The notes: generated by a model not told the origin, from the sequence alone. A stretch of DNA of 64,000 nucleotides from DATFNI01 sp963712305 (GCA_963712305.1 CAVQHI010000003.1:124001-188000); one strand, 5' to 3'; positions 8,367 to 18,681 are shown, numbered from the stretch's first letter. Made by a program: numbers and translations.

Positions 8367-8400
8367 GTAAAAAGGCAGGATATTTCCTGCCTTTTTACTT
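8367..8400 (+). terminator. Rho-independent terminator after the Gfo/Idh/MocA gene
   Basis: A perfect 14-bp stem (8367-8380 with 8385-8398, loop TATT) starts 10 bases after the stop codon. It has a GC-rich centre (GGCAGGA) and an A-run and T-run on either side, so it could work in both directions. Confidence 0.9.
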
Positions 8401-8622
8401 TCATCATTAATGATGTAACGAGAACATTGAACAACAGTGTTCAGCAATTAAGTTGAATATTTTCTATATCCTAATTAATTGGCTTATAAATAGTTATACT
8501 TATTAACTAACAAATAATTTATATCCTGATCATTCTAATTCCCAATTTCATAATTCCCTAATTTCTCCCATTTTGCTTTTCAGGTTCTCCATTCCGTTCT
8601 ATTCCTTAATTGATAAGCTGCT

Positions 8623-10521
8623 ATGAAAAAGACACTGCTAATTTTATTGCTGATCTTCGGATCAAATGCCTTTCTTGCAGCTCAAAACAAGCTTCATGTA
8701 TTTCCGGATTTCCAACAGCCTTATGTAAATCATACGAGATCAAAAGACGGCAAAACCGGATCAAACTATTGGCAAAACAAATCGGACTACCATATTTCGG
8801 CAAAAGTTGACCCGGTTCTCAATCAACTGGAAGGTTCGGAACACATTACATATTACAACAACAGTCCCGACCCATTGCATAAAATCGTGCTGCGGTTATA
8901 TCAGAATATCTACAAGAAAGGAAGCATCAGGGATTATAACTTCGCCGCGTCAGATATAACCGACGGGATGCAAATCAAGCAGTTAAAGATCCGGAATAAG
9001 TTGATCGATCAGTCCGATCCTGATGATTATCAACTTTCCGGAACTATTTTAACTATCGCATTACATCAGCCGCTGTTACCCGGAGACACTTTGGGAGTCG
9101 ATGCAACATGGAACTTCCACATTCCCGAAAAAGCATACCTGAGACTTGGAAAGGGAGATTCTACCTCGTATTTCATTGGATATTGGTACCCGCAAATTTC
9201 CGTTTATGACGACATTCACGGATGGGATATGACGAAATACACGGGACTGCAGGAATTCTATAACGATTACAGCAATTTTGATGTATCGATTGAAGTACCG
9301 GCAAAATACGGAGTCTGGGCAACCGGATTATTGCAAAATCCTGGTGAGGTTTATACGAAACCTTTTGCCAAACAAGTTGATGCGGCATTTGCTTCCGATT
9401 CTGTCACGCACCTGATCACATCACAAACATATCATAATGGTCCTCTTCCTTTTGATCAAACTTCGACAACAAATGTTTGGAAATTCAAAGCAAGAAAAGT
9501 AACTGATTTCGCCTTTTCTTTTAGTGATCATTACCTGTGGGATGCCACCGGTATAACCATGTCGGATGGACGAAGAATTCGGGTTAGTGCAGTGTACCCG
9601 AAAAGAGCGGCCGATTTCTTTGAAGTAGCAACATTGGCGCGCAAAGCGATTGACTACTACTCCAATCGCCTCCCGGGCGTTCCGTATCCATTCCCCAAGA
9701 TGACTGTCGTACAGGGGAAAAACCAGGAATCGACTGATGGAATGGAATTTCCCATGATGTGCAACAATCCCTCGGCGCCGGACCGTGGACGAACAGTTGA
9801 TGTCACTTCACACGAAATCGGACATTCGTATTTCCCTTTTTATGTAGGAACGAATGAGCACGATTATGCATGGATGGACGAAGCGTGGGCAGCCATGATG
9901 CCGGCCGATTACATGAAAGAAGAAGAACCGTCGAGCAATCGATTGACCCGATATGCTCATGAGACAAGTCAGCAGGCAAAATATAGGGTTATGGACCTTC
10001 CGGTAATGACACCGTCAACCGCACTTAATCGTACCAATTACTTCTACCTCTGTTATACTAAACCGGCCATGGCTTATAACTTCCTCAGGGAAGAATTGGG
10101 AGATAAACTCTTCATAAAAGCACTCCGCGGATATATCGATCGGTGGAAATACAAACACCCCACACCATATGATTTTTTCAACAGTTTCAACGATATCTCC
10201 GGCAGAAACCTGGACTGGTTTTGGAACTCCTGGTTTTTTGAACAATATAACCCTGACTTAAGCATTTCCGGTGTCAAAACGACACGTAGTGGATACGAAG
10301 TAATCATCAAAAATAAAGGCGGACTACCGCTACCTGTTGCGTTGAAACTGGTTTATAAAGATGGTCGCAGTGAAGAGGTTCACAAGACCGTGGGCGTTTG
10401 GAAAAGTAATCCCTCATCCATCGTTATTAAAGCAAAAAAGAATTTGATGAAGGTTGTACTTGGAAATGATTATATACCGGATATTTCACCCAAAAATAAT
10501 GTCTGGATGATGGGAGGCTGA
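8623..10521 (+). CDS. Secreted M1 family metallopeptidase
   Basis: 632 residues. It has a signal peptide (MKKTLLILLLIFGSNAFLAAQ), then the beta-rich N-domain of M1 aminopeptidases. The exopeptidase-type motif GMEFP sits at residues 373-377. The zinc site is H397-E398-I-G-H401, with the third ligand E420 in WMDEAW, exactly the HExxH-x18-E spacing of the family. A C-terminal beta domain follows. The enzyme should remove N-terminal residues from peptides or proteins in the periplasm or outside the cell. It precedes an amidase gene by 58 bases and may share its transcript. Substrate preference cannot be read. Confidence 0.92.
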   Translation: MKKTLLILLLIFGSNAFLAAQNKLHVFPDFQQPYVNHTRSKDGKTGSNYWQNKSDYHISAKVDPVLNQLEGSEHITYYNNSPDPLHKIVLRLYQNIYKKGSIRDYNFAASDITDGMQIKQLKIRNKLIDQSDPDDYQLSGTILTIALHQPLLPGDTLGVDATWNFHIPEKAYLRLGKGDSTSYFIGYWYPQISVYDDIHGWDMTKYTGLQEFYNDYSNFDVSIEVPAKYGVWATGLLQNPGEVYTKPFAKQVDAAFASDSVTHLITSQTYHNGPLPFDQTSTTNVWKFKARKVTDFAFSFSDHYLWDATGITMSDGRRIRVSAVYPKRAADFFEVATLARKAIDYYSNRLPGVPYPFPKMTVVQGKNQESTDGMEFPMMCNNPSAPDRGRTVDVTSHEIGHSYFPFYVGTNEHDYAWMDEAWAAMMPADYMKEEEPSSNRLTRYAHETSQQAKYRVMDLPVMTPSTALNRTNYFYLCYTKPAMAYNFLREELGDKLFIKALRGYIDRWKYKHPTPYDFFNSFNDISGRNLDWFWNSWFFEQYNPDLSISGVKTTRSGYEVIIKNKGGLPLPVALKLVYKDGRSEEVHKTVGVWKSNPSSIVIKAKKNLMKVVLGNDYIPDISPKNNVWMMGG

Positions 10522-10579
10522 GAAGATGGGAGATTGGGAATATGGGTTATAAGGGAATAAGAAATTTCGGACTTACTTC

Positions 10580-11632
10580 ATGGAAAAGTTACTGATTGTG
10601 GTGTTTTGTTTCGCTTTTCTATCATGTTTTTATCAACATGATACTGCACGAAAAACGTCAAATTCATTGAAAGGGAAGATCATCTGCATCGATCCCGGTC
10701 ATGGCGGGACGGCCAAGACCGATAACTACAGAGTTGGTCCGACAGGCGAGCGCGAGGAGTGGATCAATCTGCGTGTTGGTTTTGCGTTAAAGCAGCTTTT
10801 AGAGAGCAGGGGTGCAGTAGTTGTGATGACTCGTGAGAAAGATATCAACGTACCATTATCAGATCGGGCTAAAATTGCCCTTGATCATAATGCTGATGTA
10901 TTTGTTTCGATTCATCATAATGCTACGGCGGATCCGGAAGTTAATTTCCCTATTGTCTATTTCCATGGCAATGCATCGGAAAACCAAGCTGGTGTTCTGC
11001 TGGGACGATTACTCGTCAAAAGTCTTTCAAAAGAGCTATATGACAATCAAAATCCAGCGAGTCTTGTCTCCGATCTCGTCATTTTTCCCGGCGGCGGCAC
11101 AGCCGTGTTGCGCGAGACCTACGGAATCCCTGCCGTTCTTGCAGAAGCATCTTTTTTCACTAATCCTGATGAAGAACAACGCCTTAAAAATCGTGAATAC
11201 AATCAAAAAGAGGCCAAAGCGTACCTGGAAGCACTTGAGATATTCTTTTCTGAAAAACGTCCGCCTATCTATGATCTTAATTCCAGGGTGAAAGTAAAAC
11301 CCTTCCAGGTATTGCAGGAAGCGGATCGCATGAAGCCTGAAGCCCGAAAATGGAAGGCAGATTTTGTTGCAGGGTACCGTTTGTACTCAAAAGGAGATGC
11401 TGTTTCTTTGCAAAAAGCCCTCAATCTTTTTACAGAATCGGCTCGCAGCTTTCCGGACTCGTGGCTGTCGAGACAGAACCATGTTTATAGATCGAAAATA
11501 TTTGATGACATCGGCAGGCAAGATCAGCAAAAAGACGAGGAAACCAGAATCTCTGAACACTATATCCACTTAAAGCAAAATGATGTATTTCTTAAAGGGC
11601 TCACTAAACAAAAATCTGGGCAAACAGATTGA
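10580..11632 (+). CDS. N-acetylmuramoyl-L-alanine amidase (Amidase_3)
   Basis: 350 residues. An N-terminal hydrophobic segment ends at a Cys (FAFLSC), a possible lipobox. The Amidase_3 fold follows with its zinc and catalytic residues: H41 in DPGHGG, E59 in REEWINL, H112 in SIHHNA and E189 in LAEASF. It would cut the bond between N-acetylmuramic acid and L-alanine in peptidoglycan. After about residue 215 there is a charged C-terminal region of about 135 residues with no recognised domain. This is an envelope enzyme. It sits just upstream of the ebo cluster, but no functional link to that cluster is proved. Confidence 0.9.
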   Translation: MEKLLIVVFCFAFLSCFYQHDTARKTSNSLKGKIICIDPGHGGTAKTDNYRVGPTGEREEWINLRVGFALKQLLESRGAVVVMTREKDINVPLSDRAKIALDHNADVFVSIHHNATADPEVNFPIVYFHGNASENQAGVLLGRLLVKSLSKELYDNQNPASLVSDLVIFPGGGTAVLRETYGIPAVLAEASFFTNPDEEQRLKNREYNQKEAKAYLEALEIFFSEKRPPIYDLNSRVKVKPFQVLQEADRMKPEARKWKADFVAGYRLYSKGDAVSLQKALNLFTESARSFPDSWLSRQNHVYRSKIFDDIGRQDQQKDEETRISEHYIHLKQNDVFLKGLTKQKSGQTD

Positions 11633-11716
11633 CTATCTACCAGTTCCGTTTGTGAATATGTTCATTTTTTCAAGACCTTGTCTTATTAGTAAAGATTTGT
11701 ATTAGATAGTTTGCCA

Positions 11717-12601
11717 ATGAATTATTTGTACGACATTAATCAACTAAAAAATTACCTCGAAGAAGTCATTAATCTGCATGCATCGGAAGATGCACGGGAA
11801 TGGATCAAAAAGCAGCTGAATCGTTGGGATGAAAGTCAAAAGCCGATGCATTTCAATATTACTTTTACAGCTATTCCACGATTTGTAGATAAGACTGATG
11901 TGCAGTTGGAAACTGCTGATACCGCTTTACTTGAAGACATTCGAAAAGGTTTTTCCGTCAACGGCTGGTCACTCGATCGTATCGTTCGATCCTGGTGGTT
12001 ATTGCAGTTTCCTGCAACGGATGAGAATCAATACGTTTCACAGATTGAAAATCTATTCAAGGCTGCAGAGATGAATGAACAGGTAGCCTTGTATGGTTCG
12101 CTGCCGCTGTATGCTTATCCAGAGCACTTCCGGCTAAGGGCTGCTGAAGGTATCCGGACAAACATGGGCAACGTTTTTGAAGCAGTTGCTCTCGACAATC
12201 CGTATCCGGCTGAATATCTTGATGAACCGGCATGGAACCAAATGGTCCTGAAAGCATTCTTCATGGATAAAGATGTGAATCGCATCATTGGTCTCGATGA
12301 AAGGGTTAACGCCAAGCTGGCACATATTCTATCAGATTATGCCCATGAACGCTGGGCCGCGGGCAGAGCTGTTAATCCGCTTCTGTGGAGGCCCGTAGGA
12401 AAATATATTGATGAGGATATCTATCCTGATATACAGCAATTAGTTACTTCCTCTAAGGATACTGAAAAACGAGCCGGGTTTTTGGCTTGTTCAGAAAGCA
12501 ATTACAAACCAGCACAAACACTTTTAGAACAGCATCCGGACTTAAAACAGCAAATATCAGAAGGCAAATTAACATGGTCCCAGATAACCCTTCAAAATTG
12601 A
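11717..12601 (+). CDS. eboA: EboA domain-containing protein
   Basis: First gene of the ebo cluster, about 294 residues from the ATG at 11717 (an upstream TTG at 11711 would add two residues). It is a helical, soluble protein with no signal peptide or catalytic motif. The identity rests on fold-typical features (RSWWLLQFP, LYGSLPLYAYPEHF, GIRTNMGNVFEAVALDNPYPAEYLDE) and on its position directly before a TatD-type hydrolase, a UbiA-type protein and a dehydroquinate synthase-like protein in the fixed ebo order. EboA has no known biochemical activity. The stop lies 9 bases before eboB. Confidence 0.85.
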   Translation: MNYLYDINQLKNYLEEVINLHASEDAREWIKKQLNRWDESQKPMHFNITFTAIPRFVDKTDVQLETADTALLEDIRKGFSVNGWSLDRIVRSWWLLQFPATDENQYVSQIENLFKAAEMNEQVALYGSLPLYAYPEHFRLRAAEGIRTNMGNVFEAVALDNPYPAEYLDEPAWNQMVLKAFFMDKDVNRIIGLDERVNAKLAHILSDYAHERWAAGRAVNPLLWRPVGKYIDEDIYPDIQQLVTSSKDTEKRAGFLACSESNYKPAQTLLEQHPDLKQQISEGKLTWSQITLQN

Positions 12602-12610
12602 ATAAGATCT

Positions 12611-13546
12611 ATGAGTGATTTTCTGAAAACAATTAAAGGCATGCAGTTTTTTGATCCGCATGTCCATATGACGTCTAGGACAACCGACGACTATCAGGAT
12701 ATGTCTGATGCCGGAATAGTGGCACTAATCGAACCGGCATTTTGGCTGGGACAACCGAGAACGGGAGTCGATACGTTTCGCGATTATTACAGCAGCCTCA
12801 TTGGGTGGGAACGTTTCCGTGCATCTCAGTTTGGAATCAAACATTACTGTACTATAGGTTTGAACTCCAAAGAAGCCAATAATGAACCACTGGCGGAACA
12901 GGTTATGGAGATCCTTCCACTATTTATCTATAAAGAAGGGGTTGTCGGTGTCGGGGAAATTGGTTTTGATGATCAGACAGCTTTAGAGGAAAAATACTAT
13001 CGGGCTCAGCTCGAACTTGCCAAAGAAGCCAATCTGCCTGTCCAGATTCATACGCCTCACAGGGATAAGAAAAAGGGCACGAGCCGAAGCATGGATATCG
13101 CCATTGAACACGATCTGGATCCGGGCATGGTCATCGTCGATCACAATAACGAAGAAACCGTTCAGGAGGTACTCGAACGTGGATTTTGGGCCGGTTTTAC
13201 CATTTATCCCTTTACCAAGATGGGTAATGAGCGGATGGTCGAAATCGTTAAACAATATGGCAGTAAACGAATCATGATCAACTCGGCGGCAGACTGGGGA
13301 ATCAGCGATCCGCTTGCAGTCCCCAAAACGGCTGCTCTAATGAAAGAAAGAGGAATTTCTGATCATGATATCAAAATGACCACCTATCAAAACGCTGTAG
13401 ATGCCTTCGGACAAAGCGGCCAGATTAATGAAAAAGATTTTATGACGATCAGGGACATCGACCAGAGTAAAAAATTTGAGGGCAGCTCGGTACTCCGCGG
13501 CGGGCAACAGCCGCGTATTGACAAAGAATCGACCATCATCAGATAA
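12611..13546 (+). CDS. eboB: EboB, TatD-family metal-dependent hydrolase
   Basis: 311 residues. It is a TatD-like amidohydrolase TIM barrel with metal ligands visible in FDPHVHMTSR (H-x-H), GVGEIGFDD (Glu), PVQIHTPHRD (His), IVDHNNE (His) and a late Asp in SAADWG. The family hydrolyses phosphoester or amide bonds with divalent metals. In ebo clusters the substrate is unknown. Spacing is 9 bases from eboA and 5 bases to eboC, so these genes are clearly cotranscribed. The protein is cytosolic. Confidence 0.88.
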   Translation: MSDFLKTIKGMQFFDPHVHMTSRTTDDYQDMSDAGIVALIEPAFWLGQPRTGVDTFRDYYSSLIGWERFRASQFGIKHYCTIGLNSKEANNEPLAEQVMEILPLFIYKEGVVGVGEIGFDDQTALEEKYYRAQLELAKEANLPVQIHTPHRDKKKGTSRSMDIAIEHDLDPGMVIVDHNNEETVQEVLERGFWAGFTIYPFTKMGNERMVEIVKQYGSKRIMINSAADWGISDPLAVPKTAALMKERGISDHDIKMTTYQNAVDAFGQSGQINEKDFMTIRDIDQSKKFEGSSVLRGGQQPRIDKESTIIR

Positions 13547-13551
13547 ACTGC

Positions 13552-14436
13552 ATGAAACTGTATCCTTACCTGCAGTTGATGCGTCCACCCAACCTGATAA
13601 CTGCCGTCTCCGACATATGGGCTGGAATGGCACTGGCAGGCTATCTGAGTCACGTTGGTTGGAACAACAATATCATCCCGTTTGTATTATTGAGCATCGC
13701 GTCAGTTTGCCTCTATGGCGGGGGTGTGGTTTTCAATGATATTTTTGACGCCGACCTCGATAGTATTGAACGACCGGAACGCCCCATTCCAAGTGGTCGA
13801 GCATCAATAAATAAAGCCCGTTTTTTGGGATTAATCCTACTTGCGGTCTCAATACTCTTGTCGTTTTATATTCATGTAGTCAGTGGATTGATAGCTCTCA
13901 TTGTCGCGGTACTGGCTCTCATATACGATAAATGGGGAAAGCATCAATCTCTGGTCGGCCCCATCAATATGGGATTATGCCGGGGCGGCAACCTGTTGCT
14001 GGGAATAAGCGTCATTTCCGCAGCAATATTCTCCGTGTGGTGGCTCGCAATTGTACCTGTGATTTACATAGCTGCAGTTACGATCATCAGCCGGGGAGAG
14101 GTCCATGGAAGTCCAAAGTCGTATCTGCTTTATTCTTTCTTTCTTTATCTAATTGTAATAGCGGCAATCATTTCAACAGCTTGGTTAAGAGATAATATAG
14201 ATGTAACACTTCCATTCTTACTTGTGTTTGGTGTGATGGTTTTAACAGCCCTTTTCAAAGCCATAAAAACACCTAAACCATCGATGATAGGCAAAGCGGT
14301 AAAAGCCGGTGTATTGGGCTTAATCCTGCTGAACGCCTCATGGGTAGCCGCTTCAGCATCGATTACATGGGCTGTTATGACTGCATTATTACTGCCATTT
14401 TCATTATTGCTTGCAAAACCATTTGCCGTCACCTGA
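13552..14436 (+). CDS. eboC: EboC, UbiA-like membrane prenyltransferase
   Basis: 294 residues, mostly transmembrane (about eight to nine helices). The first aspartate-rich motif is NDIFDADLDSIERPERPIPSG, which gives the polyprenyl diphosphate/Mg site of the UbiA superfamily. The second is the shorter YDKWGKH. UbiA enzymes attach prenyl groups to small acceptors. In ebo clusters this is the only integral membrane protein and is thought to anchor or modify the metabolite at the membrane. It follows eboB by 5 bases. A gap of 130 bases to eboD has no gene. Confidence 0.88.
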   Translation: MKLYPYLQLMRPPNLITAVSDIWAGMALAGYLSHVGWNNNIIPFVLLSIASVCLYGGGVVFNDIFDADLDSIERPERPIPSGRASINKARFLGLILLAVSILLSFYIHVVSGLIALIVAVLALIYDKWGKHQSLVGPINMGLCRGGNLLLGISVISAAIFSVWWLAIVPVIYIAAVTIISRGEVHGSPKSYLLYSFFLYLIVIAAIISTAWLRDNIDVTLPFLLVFGVMVLTALFKAIKTPKPSMIGKAVKAGVLGLILLNASWVAASASITWAVMTALLLPFSLLLAKPFAVT

Positions 14437-14566
14437 AAAAATGCTTTCTTTTGATTTCAGACTTTGAGCATTAACGTGCTCGAAATAACAATAATAACGG
14501 TATCATCCATTTGCTTATGACAGTTCAGTCTCAGTCGGAAATGACCAGTGATGAAAGATCTTTTTC

Positions 14567-15730
14567 ATGAGGGTTATTCGACAAAAGTTTGAGGTATCTC
14601 ATCAATATCCGGTTTATTTCACCAACCGCTTGTTTAATCCGGAGAATGATTCGTTAGGTAATTTCTTTCATCAATATGCTTCTGACGGAATAGTCAGACG
14701 TTTGCTTGTAATTATTGACAGCGGGGTTGCCGAACGGCATGATAATCTTCTTGCTGATATTGAACGAATCCTGGAGGCCATACCCGGAATTGAACTCGCT
14801 GGTCCTGTGATAATAATTCCCGGTGGAGAACAGGCAAAAAACGACGAAAAGCATCTGCACACCATTCTGCAAGCGATAAATGAATACGGTATCGACCGGC
14901 ATTCATTTGTAATGGCTATCGGTGGCGGATCACTTCTCGATCTTGTTGGTTTTGCTTCTTCCGTCGCTCATCGCGGCATTTTTCATATCCGGATTCCCAC
15001 GACTGTTTTATCACAGAATGATTCGGGAGTAGGGGTCAAAAACGGGATCAATTATTTTGGGAAGAAAAACTTCCTGGGTTCATTTACTCCTCCCGTGGCC
15101 GTATTTAACGATTCCCATTTCCTGACTACACTCGACGATAGAGACTGGCGAAGCGGAATTGCAGAAGCGGTTAAGGTTGCTCTGATCAAAGACAAAGCTT
15201 TTTTCGAATGGATTGAGACGAACGTAGAGTCACTTAACAGGCGTGATTCGATTGCCATGGATGAGCTGATCTTCCGGTGTGCAGAACTGCACGTTTCACA
15301 TATTGCCGGAGGAGATCCCTTTGAAAGCGGATCGTCGCGACCACTTGACTTCGGTCACTGGGCAGCTCATAAACTTGAACAACTCAGCGATTTCTCCCTG
15401 CGGCACGGCGAAGCCGTTGCAATTGGAATGGCAGTCGATGTAATCTATTCCGGGCTCATCGGCTGGCTCGATCAAGAGAACGTGAAACGAATCCTTGAGC
15501 TTTTGAATCGTCTTAATTTTACACTCTATCATCCGGATATTGAATCAGATGAACTAACTGACGGGTTGCGTGAATTCAGAGAACACCTGGGAGGAAAATT
15601 GACCATCATGTTGCTCGAAAAAATTGGGAAGGGAGAAAATATCCATGAGATGGATTCGAAACTCATTAAGAAGGCGATCGGCTACTTGAAAACACATTAT
15701 CAAAAAGAAACAGAATGTGAGTCAAAATAA
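14567..15730 (+). CDS. eboD: EboD, 3-dehydroquinate synthase-like protein
   Basis: 387 residues, a sugar phosphate cyclase of the dehydroquinate synthase superfamily. Visible are the NAD-binding VMAIGGGSLLDLVGF, the PTTVLSQNDSGVGVKNG loop, and the zinc ligand regions AEAVKVALIKD, FGHWAAHKLE and LRHGEAVAIGMA. In ebo clusters this enzyme replaces or parallels AroB and probably cyclises a sugar phosphate. It need not belong to the shikimate pathway. It lies 15 bases before eboE. Whether it makes dehydroquinate or another cyclitol cannot be read from sequence. Confidence 0.88.
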   Translation: MRVIRQKFEVSHQYPVYFTNRLFNPENDSLGNFFHQYASDGIVRRLLVIIDSGVAERHDNLLADIERILEAIPGIELAGPVIIIPGGEQAKNDEKHLHTILQAINEYGIDRHSFVMAIGGGSLLDLVGFASSVAHRGIFHIRIPTTVLSQNDSGVGVKNGINYFGKKNFLGSFTPPVAVFNDSHFLTTLDDRDWRSGIAEAVKVALIKDKAFFEWIETNVESLNRRDSIAMDELIFRCAELHVSHIAGGDPFESGSSRPLDFGHWAAHKLEQLSDFSLRHGEAVAIGMAVDVIYSGLIGWLDQENVKRILELLNRLNFTLYHPDIESDELTDGLREFREHLGGKLTIMLLEKIGKGENIHEMDSKLIKKAIGYLKTHYQKETECESK

Positions 15731-15745
15731 GAGCTTCCATTATTT

Positions 15746-16969
15746 ATGAAGACAACAGCCGGTCATTTGACCTATTGCACAAATATCCACTCCGGTGAAT
15801 CGTGGTTGGATCATTTTTCAGCATTAAAACAGTACATTCCGAAAATAAAGAGCAAACTGGTTCCGCATCAAAAGTTCGGTATCGGTCTGCGGTTATCGAA
15901 TCTCTCGTCCGAACAATTACAGAAGCCTGAGAACTTAGCAGAATTCAAAAACTGGCTGTCTGAGGAGAATTGCTACGTCTTTACGATGAATGGCTTTCCA
16001 TATGGAAACTTTCATCGTCAGAGGGTAAAAGACCAGGTTCATCAGCCCGACTGGACAACGCAGGAAAGGGTGGAGTACACCAAGCGATTGTTTCTTATTC
16101 TATCCGAATTGATTCCGGAAGGAACCGATGGCGGGGTTTCGACATCTCCGTTAAGTTACAAACCCTGGTTCGGTGATCAGCAGGAGCGGGTAAAGATCAC
16201 AAAAATCGCAACGGACAACATTCTGAAGATACTTGAACTGCTTGTCAGTCTGCGAAAAACGAAAAAAAAGATCCTTCATCTTGATATTGAACCCGAACCG
16301 GACGGACTCCTGGAGAACTCATCAGAATTTATTAATTGGTATAAAAACGACCTGATACCCGCAGGGCTGCCTTTCCTTCAAGATAAATTCGGCGTACCGA
16401 GAAAAATCGCCCTTGACCTGATCCGGAGTCATATTTGCCTCTGTTATGATGTCTGCCACTTTTCCATTGGCTATGAAAACGCGCCGGACGTTCTCAATAA
16501 AATTGCAAAAGAAAAGATCCGGATTGGAAAGGTTCAGCTAAGCGCAGCTATCAAGGCCTATCTGAATCACGACTCCAAACAACGACTTTCTGTCGCTGAT
16601 GCTCTCCGGCCTTTTGATGAAGAAACCTATCTCCATCAGGTCATAGCCAAACGAGACGATGGTTCGCTGTATCATTATCCGGATTTGCCCGATGCGTTAA
16701 AGCATATTACCGACAATAGTGTTACAGAATGGAGATCCCACTTCCATGTTCCGCTTTTTATAGATCACTACGGGATTCTCGAATCAACAAAGGATGCAGT
16801 CATGGAGATCATGAACCTTCAATTGAGCCAGCCTTTTACCAATCACCTGGAAGTTGAGACATACACGTGGGAAGTGCTCCCCCGGGATCTCCAGGTCGAC
16901 CTGGAGCAATCGATCATACGCGAGCTACAGTGGGTCACAGAATTGATGCCGCTCAGTTACCCGGATTAA
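15746..16969 (+). CDS. eboE: EboE, metabolite traffic protein (TIM-barrel)
   Basis: 407 residues, a xylose isomerase-like TIM barrel typical of EboE. Landmarks are HLTYCTNIHSGESW near the start, NGFPYGNFH, the STSPLSYKPWF loop, HLDIEPEPDGLLENS with acidic metal-type residues, and CLCYDVCHFSIGYE followed by KVQLSAA. It is cytosolic, with no signal peptide. The family name refers to its need for metabolite export in ebo clusters. The chemical step is unknown. It is followed after 12 bases by eboF. Confidence 0.88.
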   Translation: MKTTAGHLTYCTNIHSGESWLDHFSALKQYIPKIKSKLVPHQKFGIGLRLSNLSSEQLQKPENLAEFKNWLSEENCYVFTMNGFPYGNFHRQRVKDQVHQPDWTTQERVEYTKRLFLILSELIPEGTDGGVSTSPLSYKPWFGDQQERVKITKIATDNILKILELLVSLRKTKKKILHLDIEPEPDGLLENSSEFINWYKNDLIPAGLPFLQDKFGVPRKIALDLIRSHICLCYDVCHFSIGYENAPDVLNKIAKEKIRIGKVQLSAAIKAYLNHDSKQRLSVADALRPFDEETYLHQVIAKRDDGSLYHYPDLPDALKHITDNSVTEWRSHFHVPLFIDHYGILESTKDAVMEIMNLQLSQPFTNHLEVETYTWEVLPRDLQVDLEQSIIRELQWVTELMPLSYPD

Positions 16970-16981
16970 ATCGGCCTGATT

Positions 16982-18341
16982 ATGAAGAAAACCGTTGTTA
17001 TTGATGTTGTCGGACTGTCATCACGGTTAATTGGTCAACACACACCTTTTCTGAAGAAATGGTCGGATCAGCACAACTTGTCTACCATCAAGCCAATGCT
17101 TCCGGCAGTAACTACAGCCGTCCAGTCGACGTATGTTACGGGAAAATGGCCGGAAGAACACGGAATCGTAGGCAACGGCTGGTACGATCATGATGAATGT
17201 GAAATAAAGTTCTGGCGGCAGTCTAACAAGCTCGTTCAGGCACCCAAAATTTGGGAAAAGGCCAAACAGGCAGACCCCACATTTACCTGCTCCAAGATGT
17301 TCTGGTGGTATAACATGTACTCGGACGCTGATTATTCAGCCACACCGCGTCCGCAATACCACGCAGACGGCGTCAAACAACCTGACTGTTACTCTCACCC
17401 GGCTGAACTGCGCAACGAGTTACAACAAAATTTAGGGACTTTCCCGCTGTTCAACTTTTGGGGACCCGGTGCAAATATAAAGTCCTCTCAATGGATAGCT
17501 GATGCATCCATGATTGTAGATGAAAAGTACGATCCGACTCTTACGCTCATCTACCTTCCTCACTTGGATTACTGTCTTCAAAAGTTTGGACTTAATTTCG
17601 AGGAAATTGGAAAGAATTTGTCAGAAATAGATCAGCTTGCCGAAAAGCTGGTCCATCATTACCAGGCTGAGGATGCAAATATCATCCTTCTGTCCGAATA
17701 CGGAATAACCGATGTATCACAACCTATCCATCTAAACAGGGCGTTCAGACAGCATGGCCTGATACAAATCCGTATAGAAGATGGTCATGAATTGCTTGAT
17801 GCCGGTGCGAGCAAGGCTTTTGCTGTAGCAGATCACCAGGTTGCTCATGTCTATGTGAATGACAATGATAAGATGAGTGAAGTCAGATCAATCCTCGAAA
17901 GGATAAACGGAATCGAACTCATACTTGATAAAGAAGAACAGAAGGAATATCACATGAATAATCGGCGATCGGGTGATTATGTCGTCATGGCCGATGAACA
18001 GAGCTGGTTCACCTATTACTATTGGATGGATGACCAGAAGGCACCGGATTTTGCGCACATCAGTAGAGATACATAAAAAGCCAGGTTACGATCCTGTCGA
18101 AATGTTTATGACCTCAAAATTCCGTGCGGTTCGAAATTTGTTGAAGAAGAAACTGGGTTTTCGATATGTAATGGATGTTATTCCACTCGATGCCACACTT
18201 ATCAAGGGATCACACGGCCATCTAACAGATGATATGAAGGATCATCCGGTATTGATAACGAATGGAGATAAATTTTATAATCAGTTATCTGCCAACGAGA
18301 TATACGATATTATTTGGGAAAGCTTGATGAATAATCAATAA
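16982..18341 (+). pseudogene. eboF: EboF, alkaline phosphatase/nucleotide pyrophosphatase family, frameshifted near the 3' end
   Basis: Last gene of the ebo cluster. The first frame (16982-18076) covers the phosphodiesterase core: VIDVVGLSSRLIG, PAVTTAVQSTYVTGKWPEEHG (nucleophile Thr/Ser region), GIVGNGWYD, YLPHLDY and LLSEYGITD. It stops soon after YYYWMDDQKAPDFA. The homologous continuation IHKKPGYDPVEMF...LIKGSHGHLTDD lies one base later and runs to 18341. One inserted base near 18052-18066 explains this. The missing part includes the conserved GSHG segment with a metal-binding His, so a true frameshift would disable the enzyme. Joined length is about 453 residues, normal for the family. 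It is either recent decay or a sequencing indel. Confidence 0.85.
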
Positions 18342-18681
18342 AAATATGCCGCGGATTAACACGGATTTTAAAAAGAGAATCAGTTCTGGACAACTAATAG
18401 ACCTCACTTATAAAACCCGAAAAAAATTAGTTGGTAAAGCGAACAATCCGGAACAAATCCGAAAAGATCGGGACCATCTTCACGGAAATGACGTTGAGAG
18501 AGGTGATATCACATAAATGAGAAACTGGTCAAATTCTTAACAAAAACGTCATTCCCGACCCCGATCGGGAATCTGAGAAACGACTGTCGTTACTTGTAGA
18601 TGCTCCGCGATTGGATGGCATCTACTGGTAAGATAAGAGTTGCATCCAGTCATATTAACAATATTAATGAGGCGCGTAATA
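18342..18681. other. Intergenic region between convergent eboF and VCBS gene, with a small hairpin
   Basis: 340 bases without a gene. A hairpin with an 8-bp stem (18551-18558 with 18565-18572, ATTCCCGA, loop CCCCGA) lies in it, and the phrase GCGGATTAACACGGATTT at about 18349-18366 resembles dispersed repeats. No strong T-run terminator was found for eboF. Confidence 0.45.
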
